DNA of 59,477 nucleotides from Lachnospiraceae bacterium (GTDB lineage Bacteria; Bacillota; Clostridia; Lachnospirales; Lachnospiraceae), in assembly GCA_009774235.1 (NCBI GenBank), contig VSNJ01000006.1, positions 1 through 59,477 on the forward strand. Reading direction: 5' to 3'. This document shows positions 1-8,214 of the stretch, piece by piece. Under the pieces are notes generated by a model. That model was not told the origin of the DNA, made no database searches, and was given only the letters and a program-made list of their open reading frames with translations. A program made the position numbers and the translations under genes. Each line of letters starts with the position of its first letter. The first letter of the stretch is position 1.

Positions 1-83
1 AAGATATTCACTCCACATTATTGTGTCTGTTGTCTTAAACACAATTAATAGTTTTCTCCTTATCTGGTTTCACTTATCAGTTA

Positions 84-764
84 ATGATCGAAAAATATAA
101 AGCAAAAAGATTTATTATCATGTATCTTGCGGCAGCTGTTCTTGCAGCAGCAGGATTTTTCCTCGGATTACTTAAACTTCCCCAAAATCTGGATACGGCA
201 ACGGTGTTTTCTTTTTCGATTTGTGATACATCTTTTATGTTTATCGTTTCACTTGTTGCAGCTTGGTTTGCAGGAAATGATTTTCTAAATCGAACAATAC
301 ATAATGAAATAAAAGTAGGATACAGCCGTTTTTCAGTACTCATGGCAAGAACTATTACTACTGTTATCATGGCAGTGATGCTCCATCTGACCTATGTTTT
401 CGCAACAGTTCTTGGATTTGCTGTTAAATATAGGTTTGACAGCAGTATATTTTCTGTTACAGATTTTGTCTGGCTGCTGGTAGTAATGTTGCAGATATGT
501 GCCAACATCTGTATTGTTATGTTTATTGTTTTTGCCCTCAAAAAAGTTACATCGGGAATAGCAGTAACGGTTGTTTTCAGTTTTGTGTCCTGTAATATTC
601 TTAGAAACTTCATAAGAGAGAGCGTTTTCAGGCTGACCTGTTTTAGCCTTGCACAAACGAGCGATAACAGGACACTTGCATTGTCAGCGGTGTTTGCGGT
701 AGCGGTGATAGTTATTTCGCTGACAGCAACACACTTTGTTTTCAGAAAAGCCGAGATAAAATAG
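84..764 (+). CDS. ABC-2 type transporter permease
   Basis: A 226-residue, very hydrophobic protein with about six membrane segments and a short cytoplasmic N-terminus. The pattern (helix 1 at about residues 12-29, then a loop with FAGNDFLNRTIHNEIKVGYSR before helix 3) is that of ABC-2 permeases of the bacteriocin/lantibiotic immunity type. It probably moves a small peptide or lipid-like molecule across the cytoplasmic membrane together with an ATPase encoded left of the window (inference). The histidine kinase gene begins 15 bases downstream, so the two are probably co-transcribed. The ATG at 84 has no convincing Shine-Dalgarno sequence; an in-frame stop lies at 36-38, so the start is uncertain. 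Its codons look richer in G and C than those of the Hsp20 gene and everything after it. Confidence 0.7.
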   Translation: MIEKYKAKRFIIMYLAAAVLAAAGFFLGLLKLPQNLDTATVFSFSICDTSFMFIVSLVAAWFAGNDFLNRTIHNEIKVGYSRFSVLMARTITTVIMAVMLHLTYVFATVLGFAVKYRFDSSIFSVTDFVWLLVVMLQICANICIVMFIVFALKKVTSGIAVTVVFSFVSCNILRNFIRESVFRLTCFSLAQTSDNRTLALSAVFAVAVIVISLTATHFVFRKAEIK

Positions 765-778
765 TAGGAGGTGATACA

Positions 779-1669
779 GTGGTGGAAATACTTGTTATAA
801 TTGTGCTTTCTGCCGCTGTATGCGTTTTTGCGGCAAAGCTGTTTTCCTTGAAAAGCAGGATTCGCTCGGTATCGAAGCAGTTCGATGATAAAGATACTAC
901 TCTTATTACAACACAGCTTGGCGGTGACGAACTTGAAGCTGTCGTAAAAAAGATAAACCTTATGATAGAGAACGATCATAAGGCGAAAGTCGAGATAAGC
1001 AGGGAGCAGACTGAGTTAAAACAGGCAATTGCCGATATTGCTCACGACATACGCACTCCGCTTACGGCAGTAGTGGGATATCTCCAGCTTGCAGAAAATG
1101 AAGAACAGCGGAAAAACGTAAGTATCGCACTTGAACGTGCAAGGTACTGCAGTAGCCTTGTGAACGTTTTTTTTGAATTGTCGATCATTGATTCAAAAGG
1201 CTGCGAGCCTGTTATGGAAAGTGTCGATGTGAACGATATGCTCTGCGAACTGATACTTGCTAATTTCCCGAACTTTGAAGCCAAAAGCATTACGCCCTAT
1301 TTTGAGGACAGTGGCAAACCTGTCTATGCTCATGCAGACAGAAAAATGCTCACAAGAGTCTTACAAAATCTAATATCAAATGGTATCAAATATGGCATCG
1401 ATAGGCTTGACTTCACCCTCACTGCAGATGAAGTAGTACATATATCTGTATCAAATCCCATATCGGATAATGAGATAGATACAGAGAAAATGTTCGATAA
1501 ATTCTACTGTGCAAGCAGATCGAGAACAGCGGACGGTGCAGGAATTGGGCTTTATATCTGTAAGCAGTTTGTTGAAGCAATGGATGGCAGTGTTTCTGCT
1601 TCTGTCGGGGACGGTATACTGACTATTTCGTTCACTCTTAGTATTGATGATGTGAATGTGCAGAATTAG
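779..1669 (+). CDS. Sensor histidine kinase
   Basis: A 296-residue two-component kinase with one N-terminal membrane helix (about residues 3-20) and no extracytoplasmic sensor domain. The H-box is IAHDIRTPLTAVVGYLQ (about residues 86-102, His about 89), the N-box is LISNGIKYG, and the G-box is GAGIGLYICKQF. It should autophosphorylate and pass phosphate to a regulator that is not in the window, probably encoded to the left. The start is GTG at 779, chosen because AGGAGGTG lies at 764-772. It follows an ABC-2 permease, an arrangement typical of lantibiotic-immunity or antibiotic-stress units. Base use is richer in G+C than downstream genes, as in the permease, suggesting the pair shares an origin different from the neighbours. 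Confidence 0.85.
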   Translation: MVEILVIIVLSAAVCVFAAKLFSLKSRIRSVSKQFDDKDTTLITTQLGGDELEAVVKKINLMIENDHKAKVEISREQTELKQAIADIAHDIRTPLTAVVGYLQLAENEEQRKNVSIALERARYCSSLVNVFFELSIIDSKGCEPVMESVDVNDMLCELILANFPNFEAKSITPYFEDSGKPVYAHADRKMLTRVLQNLISNGIKYGIDRLDFTLTADEVVHISVSNPISDNEIDTEKMFDKFYCASRSRTADGAGIGLYICKQFVEAMDGSVSASVGDGILTISFTLSIDDVNVQN

Positions 1670-1702
1670 GATGATCGTGCTTATAATCAAACATGGAGGT
1701 AG

Positions 1703-1732
1703 CAAGGCAAGGAATGTGTTCTCCTTGTCTTG
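1703..1732 (+). terminator. Hairpin after the histidine kinase
   Basis: CAAGGCAAGGA (1703-1713) pairs with TCCTTGTCTTG (1722-1732), one G.T pair, with an 8-base loop. The following sequence is T-rich only in part (TTGATTGT), so this may be a weak terminator. It separates the kinase from the Hsp20 unit. Nothing convincing is seen between 1740 and the CIRCE element at 1874. Confidence 0.5.
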
Positions 1733-1873
1733 TTGATTGTATAAGTATAGTTTCTGGCATAATTATAATGGACGGCTTAGGGGGATTTCGGCTTGATATT
1801 AGTAGTAAAACTAAAGAAATGGCAGAGAGAAAAATGTGTGTTATAATTATGTATAGATTTTTCACAAAAATTA

Positions 1874-1900
1874 TTAGCACTCACTCTTGACGAGTGCTAA
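1874..1900 (+). promoter_or_regulatory. CIRCE element (HrcA operator)
   Basis: A perfect inverted repeat TTAGCACTC (1874-1882), nine-base spacer, GAGTGCTAA (1892-1900). This is exactly the consensus CIRCE operator bound by the heat-shock repressor HrcA. It lies 69 bases upstream of the Hsp20 gene and overlaps that gene's promoter, so HrcA bound here should block RNA polymerase. HrcA itself is not in the window. Confidence 0.97.
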
Positions 1901-1915
1901 TAATTATGTTATAAC
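1887..1915 (+). promoter_or_regulatory. Sigma-A promoter of hsp20
   Basis: The -35 box TTGACG (1887-1892) and -10 box TATAAC (1910-1915) are separated by 17 bases. The -35 box sits inside the CIRCE spacer and right arm, so operator occupancy and polymerase binding exclude each other. Confidence 0.8.
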
Positions 1916-1968
1916 ATAATACAGAAACAGAAAAACAGCTTAAAGGAAATGAAGGGAGACGATGACAT

Positions 1969-2400
1969 ATGTTAATGCCTAGTATTTTTGGAGAAACTTT
2001 ATTGGATGATTTCTTTGACTTTCCAAGGATGAGTTACACAAGAGGAAGCAATTCAAGCGGATTAATGCAGACAGATATAACTGAAACAGATAAAGGTTAT
2101 GAAGTTACAATAAATCTTCCAGGATTTAAAAAGGATAATGTAAAAGGTGAATTAAAGGATGGATACCTTGTAGTTACAGCAACAACAAACAGCAGTAATG
2201 ATGAGAAGAATAATAATGGTAAATATATAAGACGTGAAAGATACAGTGGAACCTGCAGCAGAAGTTTTTATGTAGGTGAAAATGTAAAACAGGAAGATAT
2301 AAAGGCTAAGTTTGAAGATGGTACACTTAAGCTTTCTATACCAAAGAAAGAAGCACTTCCTGAGCCAGAAGAAGCAAAATATATTGCTATAGAAGGCTGA
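1969..2400 (+). CDS. hsp20: Small heat-shock protein, Hsp20/alpha-crystallin family
   Basis: A 143-residue ATP-independent holdase chaperone of the cytoplasm. The N-terminal arm MPSIFGETLLDDFFDFP is typical. The alpha-crystallin domain runs from about residue 34 to 135 and contains YEVTINLPGFKKDNVKGEL, a SRSFYV strand and the A-x-x-x-n-G-x-L signature as KFEDGTLKLSIPK. Length is normal for the family. The start ATG at 1969 has GAAGGGAG at 1951-1957. A perfect CIRCE operator upstream shows control by HrcA, as for groE and dnaK in many Firmicutes. It is a single-gene transcription unit ended by the hairpin at 2442-2481. Confidence 0.95.
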   Translation: MLMPSIFGETLLDDFFDFPRMSYTRGSNSSGLMQTDITETDKGYEVTINLPGFKKDNVKGELKDGYLVVTATTNSSNDEKNNNGKYIRRERYSGTCSRSFYVGENVKQEDIKAKFEDGTLKLSIPKKEALPEPEEAKYIAIEG

Positions 2401-2441
2401 TAATATTAAAATACATCTAAAAAATATACCTTTAACTTAAA

Positions 2442-2481
2442 GTGCAAGTTTGCTATATAATGTGGCAGGCTTGCATTTTTT
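2442..2481 (+). terminator. Rho-independent terminator after hsp20
   Basis: GTGCAAG (2442-2448) pairs with CTTGCAT (2470-2476), with a run of six T at 2476-2481. The loop is long (21 bases) but the T-run and position support a terminator. Confidence 0.65.
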
Positions 2482-2594
2482 GTCGAATAGATTAAATAGA
2501 CGTAGAATTGTTCTAATGTTATTATTGTTAAAAGATAACATAATTGTTATTGTACATATCTACAGGCTTTGGATTACAGAAAGGAAAGGTAATT

Positions 2595-2882
2595 ATGGAT
2601 GCGCTAATATGGGAAAAGCCAGAAGAAATTGATAAGAAGCTTGCACAGCGGGTTAGTATGGTACGCCAGCGCAAATATATTACGCAAGAAGAATTAAGCG
2701 GGCTATGTGATGTAAGTTATAATTCAATCAGGAGATTTGAATCATCAGGAAAGATATCATTGCTTTCACTTACAAAAATTGCCATGGCATTAGGATGTAC
2801 AGATGAATTACGTAATATTTTTACTAAAATTCCATATTGGGATATGCAGGAAGTCATTGATAACAATAATATAGAAAACTAA
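2595..2882 (+). CDS. HipB-like Xre-family regulator without a partner toxin
   Basis: A 95-residue protein with a helix-turn-helix of the Xre/Cro type at about residues 16-70 (ITQEELSGLCDVSYNSIRRFE is helices 2 and 3) and a short C-terminal tail (DMQEVIDNNN). The pattern MDALIWEKPEEIDKKLAQRV at the start resembles the antitoxin-like regulators that precede HipA-type kinases in clostridia. No HipA gene follows: the next gene is an ABC transporter ATPase, 324 bases away and beyond a terminator. An earlier ATG in frame at 2544 exists, but 2595 is preceded by AAAGGAAAGG and matches the usual family start. Upstream, ATGTTAT and ATAACAT (about 2518-2540) form an inverted repeat that could be an autoregulatory operator (inference). 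Confidence 0.8.
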   Translation: MDALIWEKPEEIDKKLAQRVSMVRQRKYITQEELSGLCDVSYNSIRRFESSGKISLLSLTKIAMALGCTDELRNIFTKIPYWDMQEVIDNNNIEN

Positions 2883-2937
2883 AAGATACAAAAGAAAACA
2901 AGGATTGTATAATATTAACATAATAAATAATAAAGAG

Positions 2938-2986
2938 TAGAAAACAGTATATTATTGCCAGTGATGCAGCTGTTTTCTATTTTTTA
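2938..2986 (+). terminator. Terminator after the Xre gene
   Basis: TAGAAAACAG (2938-2947) pairs perfectly with CTGTTTTCTA (2970-2979), followed by TTTTTTATTT. The stem is 10 bp with a 22-base loop. The remaining stretch to 3206 holds no gene; TGTAA repeats at about 3112-3124 might be a response-regulator site for the next operon. Confidence 0.75.
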
Positions 2987-3206
2987 TTTAGTACTATTAA
3001 GCAAAGCCTGGCAAGCCAAACCTAACATTTAAGGAACTGCATGGCATAAAATAATTAATCTTTTACATTACCTCCATTTACACAAACTTTAAGAAAACTT
3101 AATTAAAGCTGTAATCAGATTGTAAGAAGTGTATGATATTATCAAAATATAATTTATAAAACAAAAAACTGTTTACGCATAAAGCGTGGAAATGGAGTGT
3201 GTGGAT

Positions 3207-3890
3207 ATGGGTATATTAGAGTCAAAAGATTTATGTAAAACATATGGTTCAGGAGAAAATGAGGTAAAAGCCCTTGACCATGTTTCAATTAATATAGAAG
3301 ATGGTGAATTTATTTCTATAGTTGGTACATCAGGCAGTGGCAAGTCAACCCTGTTAAATATGCTTGGAGGGCTTGACAGACCAGATTCAGGAATTGTAAA
3401 TATTTCAGGAAAGCAGATTTTCTCTATGTCAGATGAGGAGCTTACAATATTCAGGCGCAGGAATATAGGGTTTATATTCCAGAATTACAACCTTGTACCA
3501 GTGCTTAATGTCTATGAAAATATAGTACTTCCTATAGAACTAGACGGGTCGGAAGCAGATAAAGATTATGTTAATACAGTTATCAATACCCTTGGTATTG
3601 GCAATAAACTTTCTTCAATGCCAAATATGCTTTCAGGAGGGCAGCAGCAGAGGGTAGCAATAGCAAGGGCACTTGCTTACAAACCAGCTATTATACTTGC
3701 AGATGAACCAACTGGCAACTTAGACAGCCATACAAGCATGGATGTAATATCCCTTCTTAAAGTTACAAGCTGTGAATTTAACCAGACTATTGTTATGATA
3801 ACACATAATGAAGAAATTGCAGTTATGGCAGACAGGATAATACGTATTGAAGATGGAAAAGTGGAGGGAGAGGCTGATGTTAAAAAATAA
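3207..3890 (+). CDS. ABC transporter ATPase, MacB/LolD (BceA-like) family, module 1
   Basis: A 227-residue cytoplasmic ATPase that powers the FtsX-type permease encoded next. Visible motifs: Walker A GTSGSGKST, Q-loop FQNYNLVPVLNVYENI, ABC signature LSGGQQQRVAIARAL, Walker B IILADEPTGNLD and switch His in MITHNEEI. The VPVLxVxENI segment after the Q-loop is typical of the peptide-antibiotic/lipoprotein exporter class. I chose ATG 3207 because GGAG at 3194-3197 is well placed; a GTG at 3186 is in frame. The stop overlaps the permease start by 14 bases, indicating translational coupling. Close in sequence to the ATPase at 8215, so the two modules look like tandem paralogues. Confidence 0.93.
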   Translation: MGILESKDLCKTYGSGENEVKALDHVSINIEDGEFISIVGTSGSGKSTLLNMLGGLDRPDSGIVNISGKQIFSMSDEELTIFRRRNIGFIFQNYNLVPVLNVYENIVLPIELDGSEADKDYVNTVINTLGIGNKLSSMPNMLSGGQQQRVAIARALAYKPAIILADEPTGNLDSHTSMDVISLLKVTSCEFNQTIVMITHNEEIAVMADRIIRIEDGKVEGEADVKK

Positions 3891-6378
3891 TAATAAGAAA
3901 ATAATAAATAAAATAAGTGAACGCACCCTTAAAAATAACCGGACAAGAAATATTTTTATAATTCTTGCAATAGTCCTGACTACATTTATGTTTACAACTG
4001 TATTTGGGATTGGTTTCAGTCTTGTTAAAAACCTTAGTATAATGATGTTAAGGCAGCAAGGTACAAAAAGCAGTATTTTCTTAAATAGTCCGGAGGACAG
4101 CCAGATAACAAAAGTAAAAGACAGTAAATACCTGGTGGCTGCTGGTATAAAAATACAGACAGGGACAGCGGAAACCGGAGAAAATGGGACAAATGTACTT
4201 CTGGACTGGTATGATAAAGAAGAATTTGAGAAGAACTTTACACCTGCAATAAGCGATATAGAAGGCACATATCCAGAAGCAGAAGATGAAATAATGGTAT
4301 CAAAATCTGTACTTGATGCACTGGATATAAATAAACCACAGAAAAATATGGATATCAGGCTGGAGCAGGATGGAAAAGACATAGTATTTAAACTTTCAGG
4401 CTGGTTTACTGATTATTCATATTCAAAAGGCGGTTTCAGGGGATTTATTTCAGAGAATTATGTAAAAAAACTTGGCATGACAAAAGAAAAAGATGGTGTG
4501 CTTTGCATTTCTGCCAAATCAGGACACCAGCAGGACCTTTATAGTATTATTGAAAAAAAGATTAAATTAAAAGAAAACCAGGAATGGGATGTTGTCTTTG
4601 ACATACAAGAAGAGAATAATGATACATTTTTTGTTACAGCAGTATGTGTATTGCTTTTAGGGTCTATAATAGTATTTAGCGGGTATCTTCTTATATATAA
4701 TGTTATGTATATTTCAATTACAAAAGATATAAGGTTTTATGGAATGTTAAAAACAATAGGTACATCACCTTCACAGATAAAAAATATTGTGAAAAAGCAG
4801 GCAATAAGGCTTTCTGTTATTGGAATACCATCAGGGATTATACTTGGTATTATTATTTCATTTGTAGCAGTTCCATATGCAATAACAATGTTTGCAAGTG
4901 GAAACAAAGATGTAATGCCATCTAATATAAGTTTTAACCCGTTTATTTATATAGGGACAATACTATTTGCAGTAATAACAGTATTATTAAGCTGCCGTAA
5001 ACCAGCTAAACTTGCAGGAAAAGTTTCTCCTATTGAAGCACTTAAGTACAATGGGAACAATAATGTAAAATATAAAGCCAGAAAAGGCACAGATGGCGGC
5101 AAAATATATAAAATGGCATACCGCAATGTTTTCCGTGAAAAGAAAAGGGCTGTTCTTGTATTTGCATCATTATTTATGGGAACTATGGCTTTCCTTTCGG
5201 TAAATACATTTATTGGAAGCATGAAACTGGAAAATTATGTGGATTTTTACCTGCCTAATGACTACCAGATATATACAAATTCAGAGGATGGTACATTTGA
5301 AGATGCAGAACAGCTTGTGGAACAGATAAAAAATATAGATGGAATTAAAAATGTACATTTAAATCTTTCTGCTGATACAATATTTGAATTTGATGAAGAA
5401 GTATTTGAACCATTTATTGAAAATTGGGCTTCCAGCGAAGAAGAGAAGAAAGAGCTGGTAGATTTTTATAAAAATGCCACAGATATTGAAGAAAAGTATT
5501 CTTCCCCTGTAGTTTCAGTAAGTTCTGATATGATGAAACTGTATAACGAAAAGGCAAGGCAGAAAATAGATATAGAGAGGTTTGAAAAGGGAGAAATATG
5601 TTTAATACAAACAGCAGGCAGTATAGAACAGTCAGAGTTCCTGCTTGGAAAGAATATTACACTTATAGATAAAGAAAGTGGAAGGAAAAAGACACTTGAA
5701 ATTGGTTCAAGTCCTTTAATAGAAGAAGATTTTGGGCTTTCTGTGGGGTATTACTGGCTGAAAACAGGAGCACCAGAGATGGTGCTTATAAGTGATGCAG
5801 CAATGGCAGAGCTGTGTGGGCATCCTGATACAGATACTATTATTGCGGATTGTGACCCCAAATCAGAAAGATATGTTACATCAAAGATTAAAGAATATGT
5901 GAAGACAAATTCATCTGTACGTGAGTTAAGTATTAAATCAGAAATATCAGCAGATTTCCAGTCTTCTATGTCATCAATGAATATACTTGGCGGAGGCATT
6001 TCTGCAGTGCTTATACTTATCGGGCTTATTAATTTTATAAATGTAATGCTTACTGGTGTGTATACCAGGAAAGGTGAGCTTTCTGTAATGGAAAGTGTTG
6101 GAATGACAAAGAAACAGGTTAAAAATATGCTTGTATATGAGGGTATGTATTATGGATTAATTACGATAGCACTGATACTGACCTTGGGAAATGTTATTGT
6201 ATACATGGTTGCAGACCTTGCATCTAGTATAGCAGACTATGCAACATTCCACTATCCTGTTATATTGATGTTTGTTATTGCTGCTGTTATAATGTTTATA
6301 TGTACTTTAGTGCCAAGGATTGTATACCAGATGGTTTCTAAAGAAAGTATAACTGAGCGTTTAAGGGGTAAATCATAA
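3877..6378 (+). CDS. FtsX-type ABC permease with two large ectodomains, module 1
   Basis: About 833 residues. Eight predicted membrane helices: one near residues 25-48, an ectodomain of about 200 residues, three helices at about 255-385 (FtsX core), a fifth at about 425-447, a second ectodomain of about 245 residues, and three C-terminal helices. Each FtsX core shows the expected MLKTIGTSPSQIKNIV or VMESVGMTKKQVKNML motif. Such permeases work by mechanotransmission, extracting or expelling amphipathic peptides or antibiotics at the membrane surface. Start ATG 3877 is preceded by GGAGGGAGAGG; an upstream in-frame ATG at 3847 lies inside the ATPase gene. The response regulator and kinase genes follow directly, which suggests a Bce-like self-regulated detoxification unit (inference). 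Confidence 0.88.
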   Translation: MLKNNNKKIINKISERTLKNNRTRNIFIILAIVLTTFMFTTVFGIGFSLVKNLSIMMLRQQGTKSSIFLNSPEDSQITKVKDSKYLVAAGIKIQTGTAETGENGTNVLLDWYDKEEFEKNFTPAISDIEGTYPEAEDEIMVSKSVLDALDINKPQKNMDIRLEQDGKDIVFKLSGWFTDYSYSKGGFRGFISENYVKKLGMTKEKDGVLCISAKSGHQQDLYSIIEKKIKLKENQEWDVVFDIQEENNDTFFVTAVCVLLLGSIIVFSGYLLIYNVMYISITKDIRFYGMLKTIGTSPSQIKNIVKKQAIRLSVIGIPSGIILGIIISFVAVPYAITMFASGNKDVMPSNISFNPFIYIGTILFAVITVLLSCRKPAKLAGKVSPIEALKYNGNNNVKYKARKGTDGGKIYKMAYRNVFREKKRAVLVFASLFMGTMAFLSVNTFIGSMKLENYVDFYLPNDYQIYTNSEDGTFEDAEQLVEQIKNIDGIKNVHLNLSADTIFEFDEEVFEPFIENWASSEEEKKELVDFYKNATDIEEKYSSPVVSVSSDMMKLYNEKARQKIDIERFEKGEICLIQTAGSIEQSEFLLGKNITLIDKESGRKKTLEIGSSPLIEEDFGLSVGYYWLKTGAPEMVLISDAAMAELCGHPDTDTIIADCDPKSERYVTSKIKEYVKTNSSVRELSIKSEISADFQSSMSSMNILGGGISAVLILIGLINFINVMLTGVYTRKGELSVMESVGMTKKQVKNMLVYEGMYYGLITIALILTLGNVIVYMVADLASSIADYATFHYPVILMFVIAAVIMFICTLVPRIVYQMVSKESITERLRGKS

Positions 6379-6395
6379 AAAGCAGGTGGAACTTT

Positions 6396-7070
6396 ATGCA
6401 AAGAATACTGATAGTAGAGGACGATATAATTATATGTGGAGGTGTAAAGATATTTCTTGAAAGCAAGGGATACAAAGCTGACTGTGTATACTCACTTGCA
6501 CAGGCAGAAAGAGCACTGGCCAGTTCATACAGCCTTATTATTCTTGATATTAACCTGCCAGATGGCAGTGGGCTTGATTTATGCAGCAGGATACACAAGG
6601 AACGCCATGTACCTGTAATTTTCCTTAGTGCGGATGATACTGACGAAGATATGATAAGGGGATTTAAGGCCGGCTGTGATGACTATATCGCCAAACCATT
6701 TTCAACTGAGCTGCTTAACCAGAGGATAATGGCAGTTTTAAGAAGGACAGAACAAGGTATAAATAATGATTTGTTCCAGTATAAAGATATGTCTGTTGAT
6801 TTTGACAAAATGCAGGTTTTAGTAAATAATAACCTGGTTAAACTTTCAGTAACAGAATATAAATTATTAGAGCTTCTTATAAAGAATAAGGGGCAGGTTA
6901 TGACAAGGGAGACAATTATTGAAAGAATTTGGGGATGTGATGAAAGTTTTATAGATGGCAATACATTAAATGTCCATGTAAGAAGGCTCAGGCAAAAGCT
7001 TGAGCCAGATGATAAAGACCCACAGTATATACGTACAGTATTTGGCATAGGATACACATATGGGGACTGA
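6396..7070 (+). CDS. OmpR-family response regulator, module 1
   Basis: A 224-residue transcription factor. The receiver domain (residues 1 to about 118) has the acidic pair in VEDD (residues 8-9), the phosphoacceptor Asp in LIILDINLPDG (about residue 51) and the conserved Lys in YIAKPF. The C-terminal winged helix (about 130-224) has the expected VTEYKLLELLIKNKGQV and NTLNVHVRRLRQKLE recognition segment. It begins 17 bases after the permease stop with AGGTGG as ribosome-binding site. Its cognate kinase gene begins one base after its stop. It probably activates its own transporter operon; TGTAA-N6-TGTAA at about 3112-3127 is a candidate site (inference). Confidence 0.93.
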   Translation: MQRILIVEDDIIICGGVKIFLESKGYKADCVYSLAQAERALASSYSLIILDINLPDGSGLDLCSRIHKERHVPVIFLSADDTDEDMIRGFKAGCDDYIAKPFSTELLNQRIMAVLRRTEQGINNDLFQYKDMSVDFDKMQVLVNNNLVKLSVTEYKLLELLIKNKGQVMTRETIIERIWGCDESFIDGNTLNVHVRRLRQKLEPDDKDPQYIRTVFGIGYTYGD

Positions 7071-7071
7071 T

Positions 7072-8100
7072 ATGGATAACAATAAATATAAAAAGATATT
7101 TTATATAATTATGCTGCTTTATATTATTTGTATAACAGGTACAGCTATGGCAGTTTTTATACTATCTGGCAGCACTTTAATAACAACAATATGTGCACTT
7201 GGCATGATGACGTTATGTATTATTTCGTATATAATGCATATAGCAGATGATATATATATTTCTGGAATTATTATTAAACTTTCAGAACTTATGGATGTAC
7301 TTCTTTTCATTGATGAACAGGAAATATTTCCTAGCAATGAAGACTCTGTTTTGTCAAAGCTGCAGAATAAAGTAATAAAACTTTCCAGAGTCTTAAAAAA
7401 TAAAAACAGGCTGGAAGAACAGGAACATGAAAATATTAAAAGGCTGGTTTCTGATATTTCACACCAGTTAAAGACGCCTATAGCTAATTTAAAAATGTAC
7501 AGCAGTTTCTTATCTGATGAAACTCTGGATGTTGGAAAACAAAGGGAATATATAGATATTATCTGTATGACTGTAGAACGCCTTAATTTTCTTTCTGAAA
7601 ATATAATAAAGGTTTCAAGGCTGGAAAGTGGTGTTATAAACCTGAATATGCAAAGACAGAGCCTTAATGAAACTTTGCTTAAAGCTGTAAAAGATATTTA
7701 TGTAAAGGCACAGAAAAAGGGAATTGAAATACAGTATTATGAAAAGGATAAGATAGAATTAAACCATGACAGGAACTGGACTGCTGAGGCAGTATTTAAC
7801 TTTTTGGATAATGCAGTAAAATATGGTACAAAGGGCAATACAATATATCTTTCAGTGCAGAAGCTTGGAATATTTGCAGAGGTTTCTGTAAGAGATGAGA
7901 ATGATATTATACCATATGAGGAACGTAATAATGTATTTATGAGGTTTTACAGGGGAAAGAACAGCAACCGTCAGGAAGGGCTTGGAATAGGGCTTTATCT
8001 TTCACGTGAAATTATAGTGAAGCAGGGTGGGTATACTATTCTCAGGGCATCAGAGAGTGGCAATGTATTTTCTATAATGCTTTATATAGAAAAGAATTAA
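7072..8100 (+). CDS. Intramembrane-sensing histidine kinase, module 1
   Basis: 342 residues. Two closely spaced membrane helices (about residues 9-27 and 32-54) with almost no extracellular loop, then a cytoplasmic linker and kinase domain. H-box VSDISHQLKTPIANLKMY (His about 132), N-box FLDNAVKYG, G-box GLGIGLYLSREI. Kinases of this layout beside FtsX-type transporters, such as BceS, usually do not sense the drug directly but monitor the transporter. ATG 7072 follows the regulator stop (7068-7070) and has GGGGA at 7062-7066; an in-frame ATG at 7060 overlaps the regulator gene. Last gene of module 1; a terminator hairpin follows. Confidence 0.9.
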   Translation: MDNNKYKKIFYIIMLLYIICITGTAMAVFILSGSTLITTICALGMMTLCIISYIMHIADDIYISGIIIKLSELMDVLLFIDEQEIFPSNEDSVLSKLQNKVIKLSRVLKNKNRLEEQEHENIKRLVSDISHQLKTPIANLKMYSSFLSDETLDVGKQREYIDIICMTVERLNFLSENIIKVSRLESGVINLNMQRQSLNETLLKAVKDIYVKAQKKGIEIQYYEKDKIELNHDRNWTAEAVFNFLDNAVKYGTKGNTIYLSVQKLGIFAEVSVRDENDIIPYEERNNVFMRFYRGKNSNRQEGLGIGLYLSREIIVKQGGYTILRASESGNVFSIMLYIEKN

Positions 8101-8151
8101 AAAGATTACTGCTTTCTGTTAGTTTTCAGTAAGATTTATATTGTAGTATAT

Positions 8152-8190
8152 AAGTATAGCATTAATAATTTAATGTTATACTTATTTTTT
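8152..8190 (+). terminator. Strong hairpin between the two ABC/two-component modules
   Basis: AAGTATAGCATTA (8152-8164) pairs with TAATGTTATACTT (8171-8183), 13 bp with one G.T pair and a 6-base loop, followed by ATTTTTT. It lies only 25 bases before the start codon of the module 2 ATPase, leaving no room for a promoter after it. It therefore either isolates the modules or acts as an attenuator of module 2. Confidence 0.8.
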
Positions 8191-8214
8191 GCGTTATATT
8201 AAGGAGGAAAAGCA

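Noticed and set aside
392..979. 195-codon minus-strand frame over the permease and kinase genes
   Set aside because: It is antisense to two well-supported genes and has no family features.
1693..1890. 65-codon ORF before the CIRCE element
   Set aside because: It covers a hairpin and runs into the operator; the translation has no protein-like pattern.
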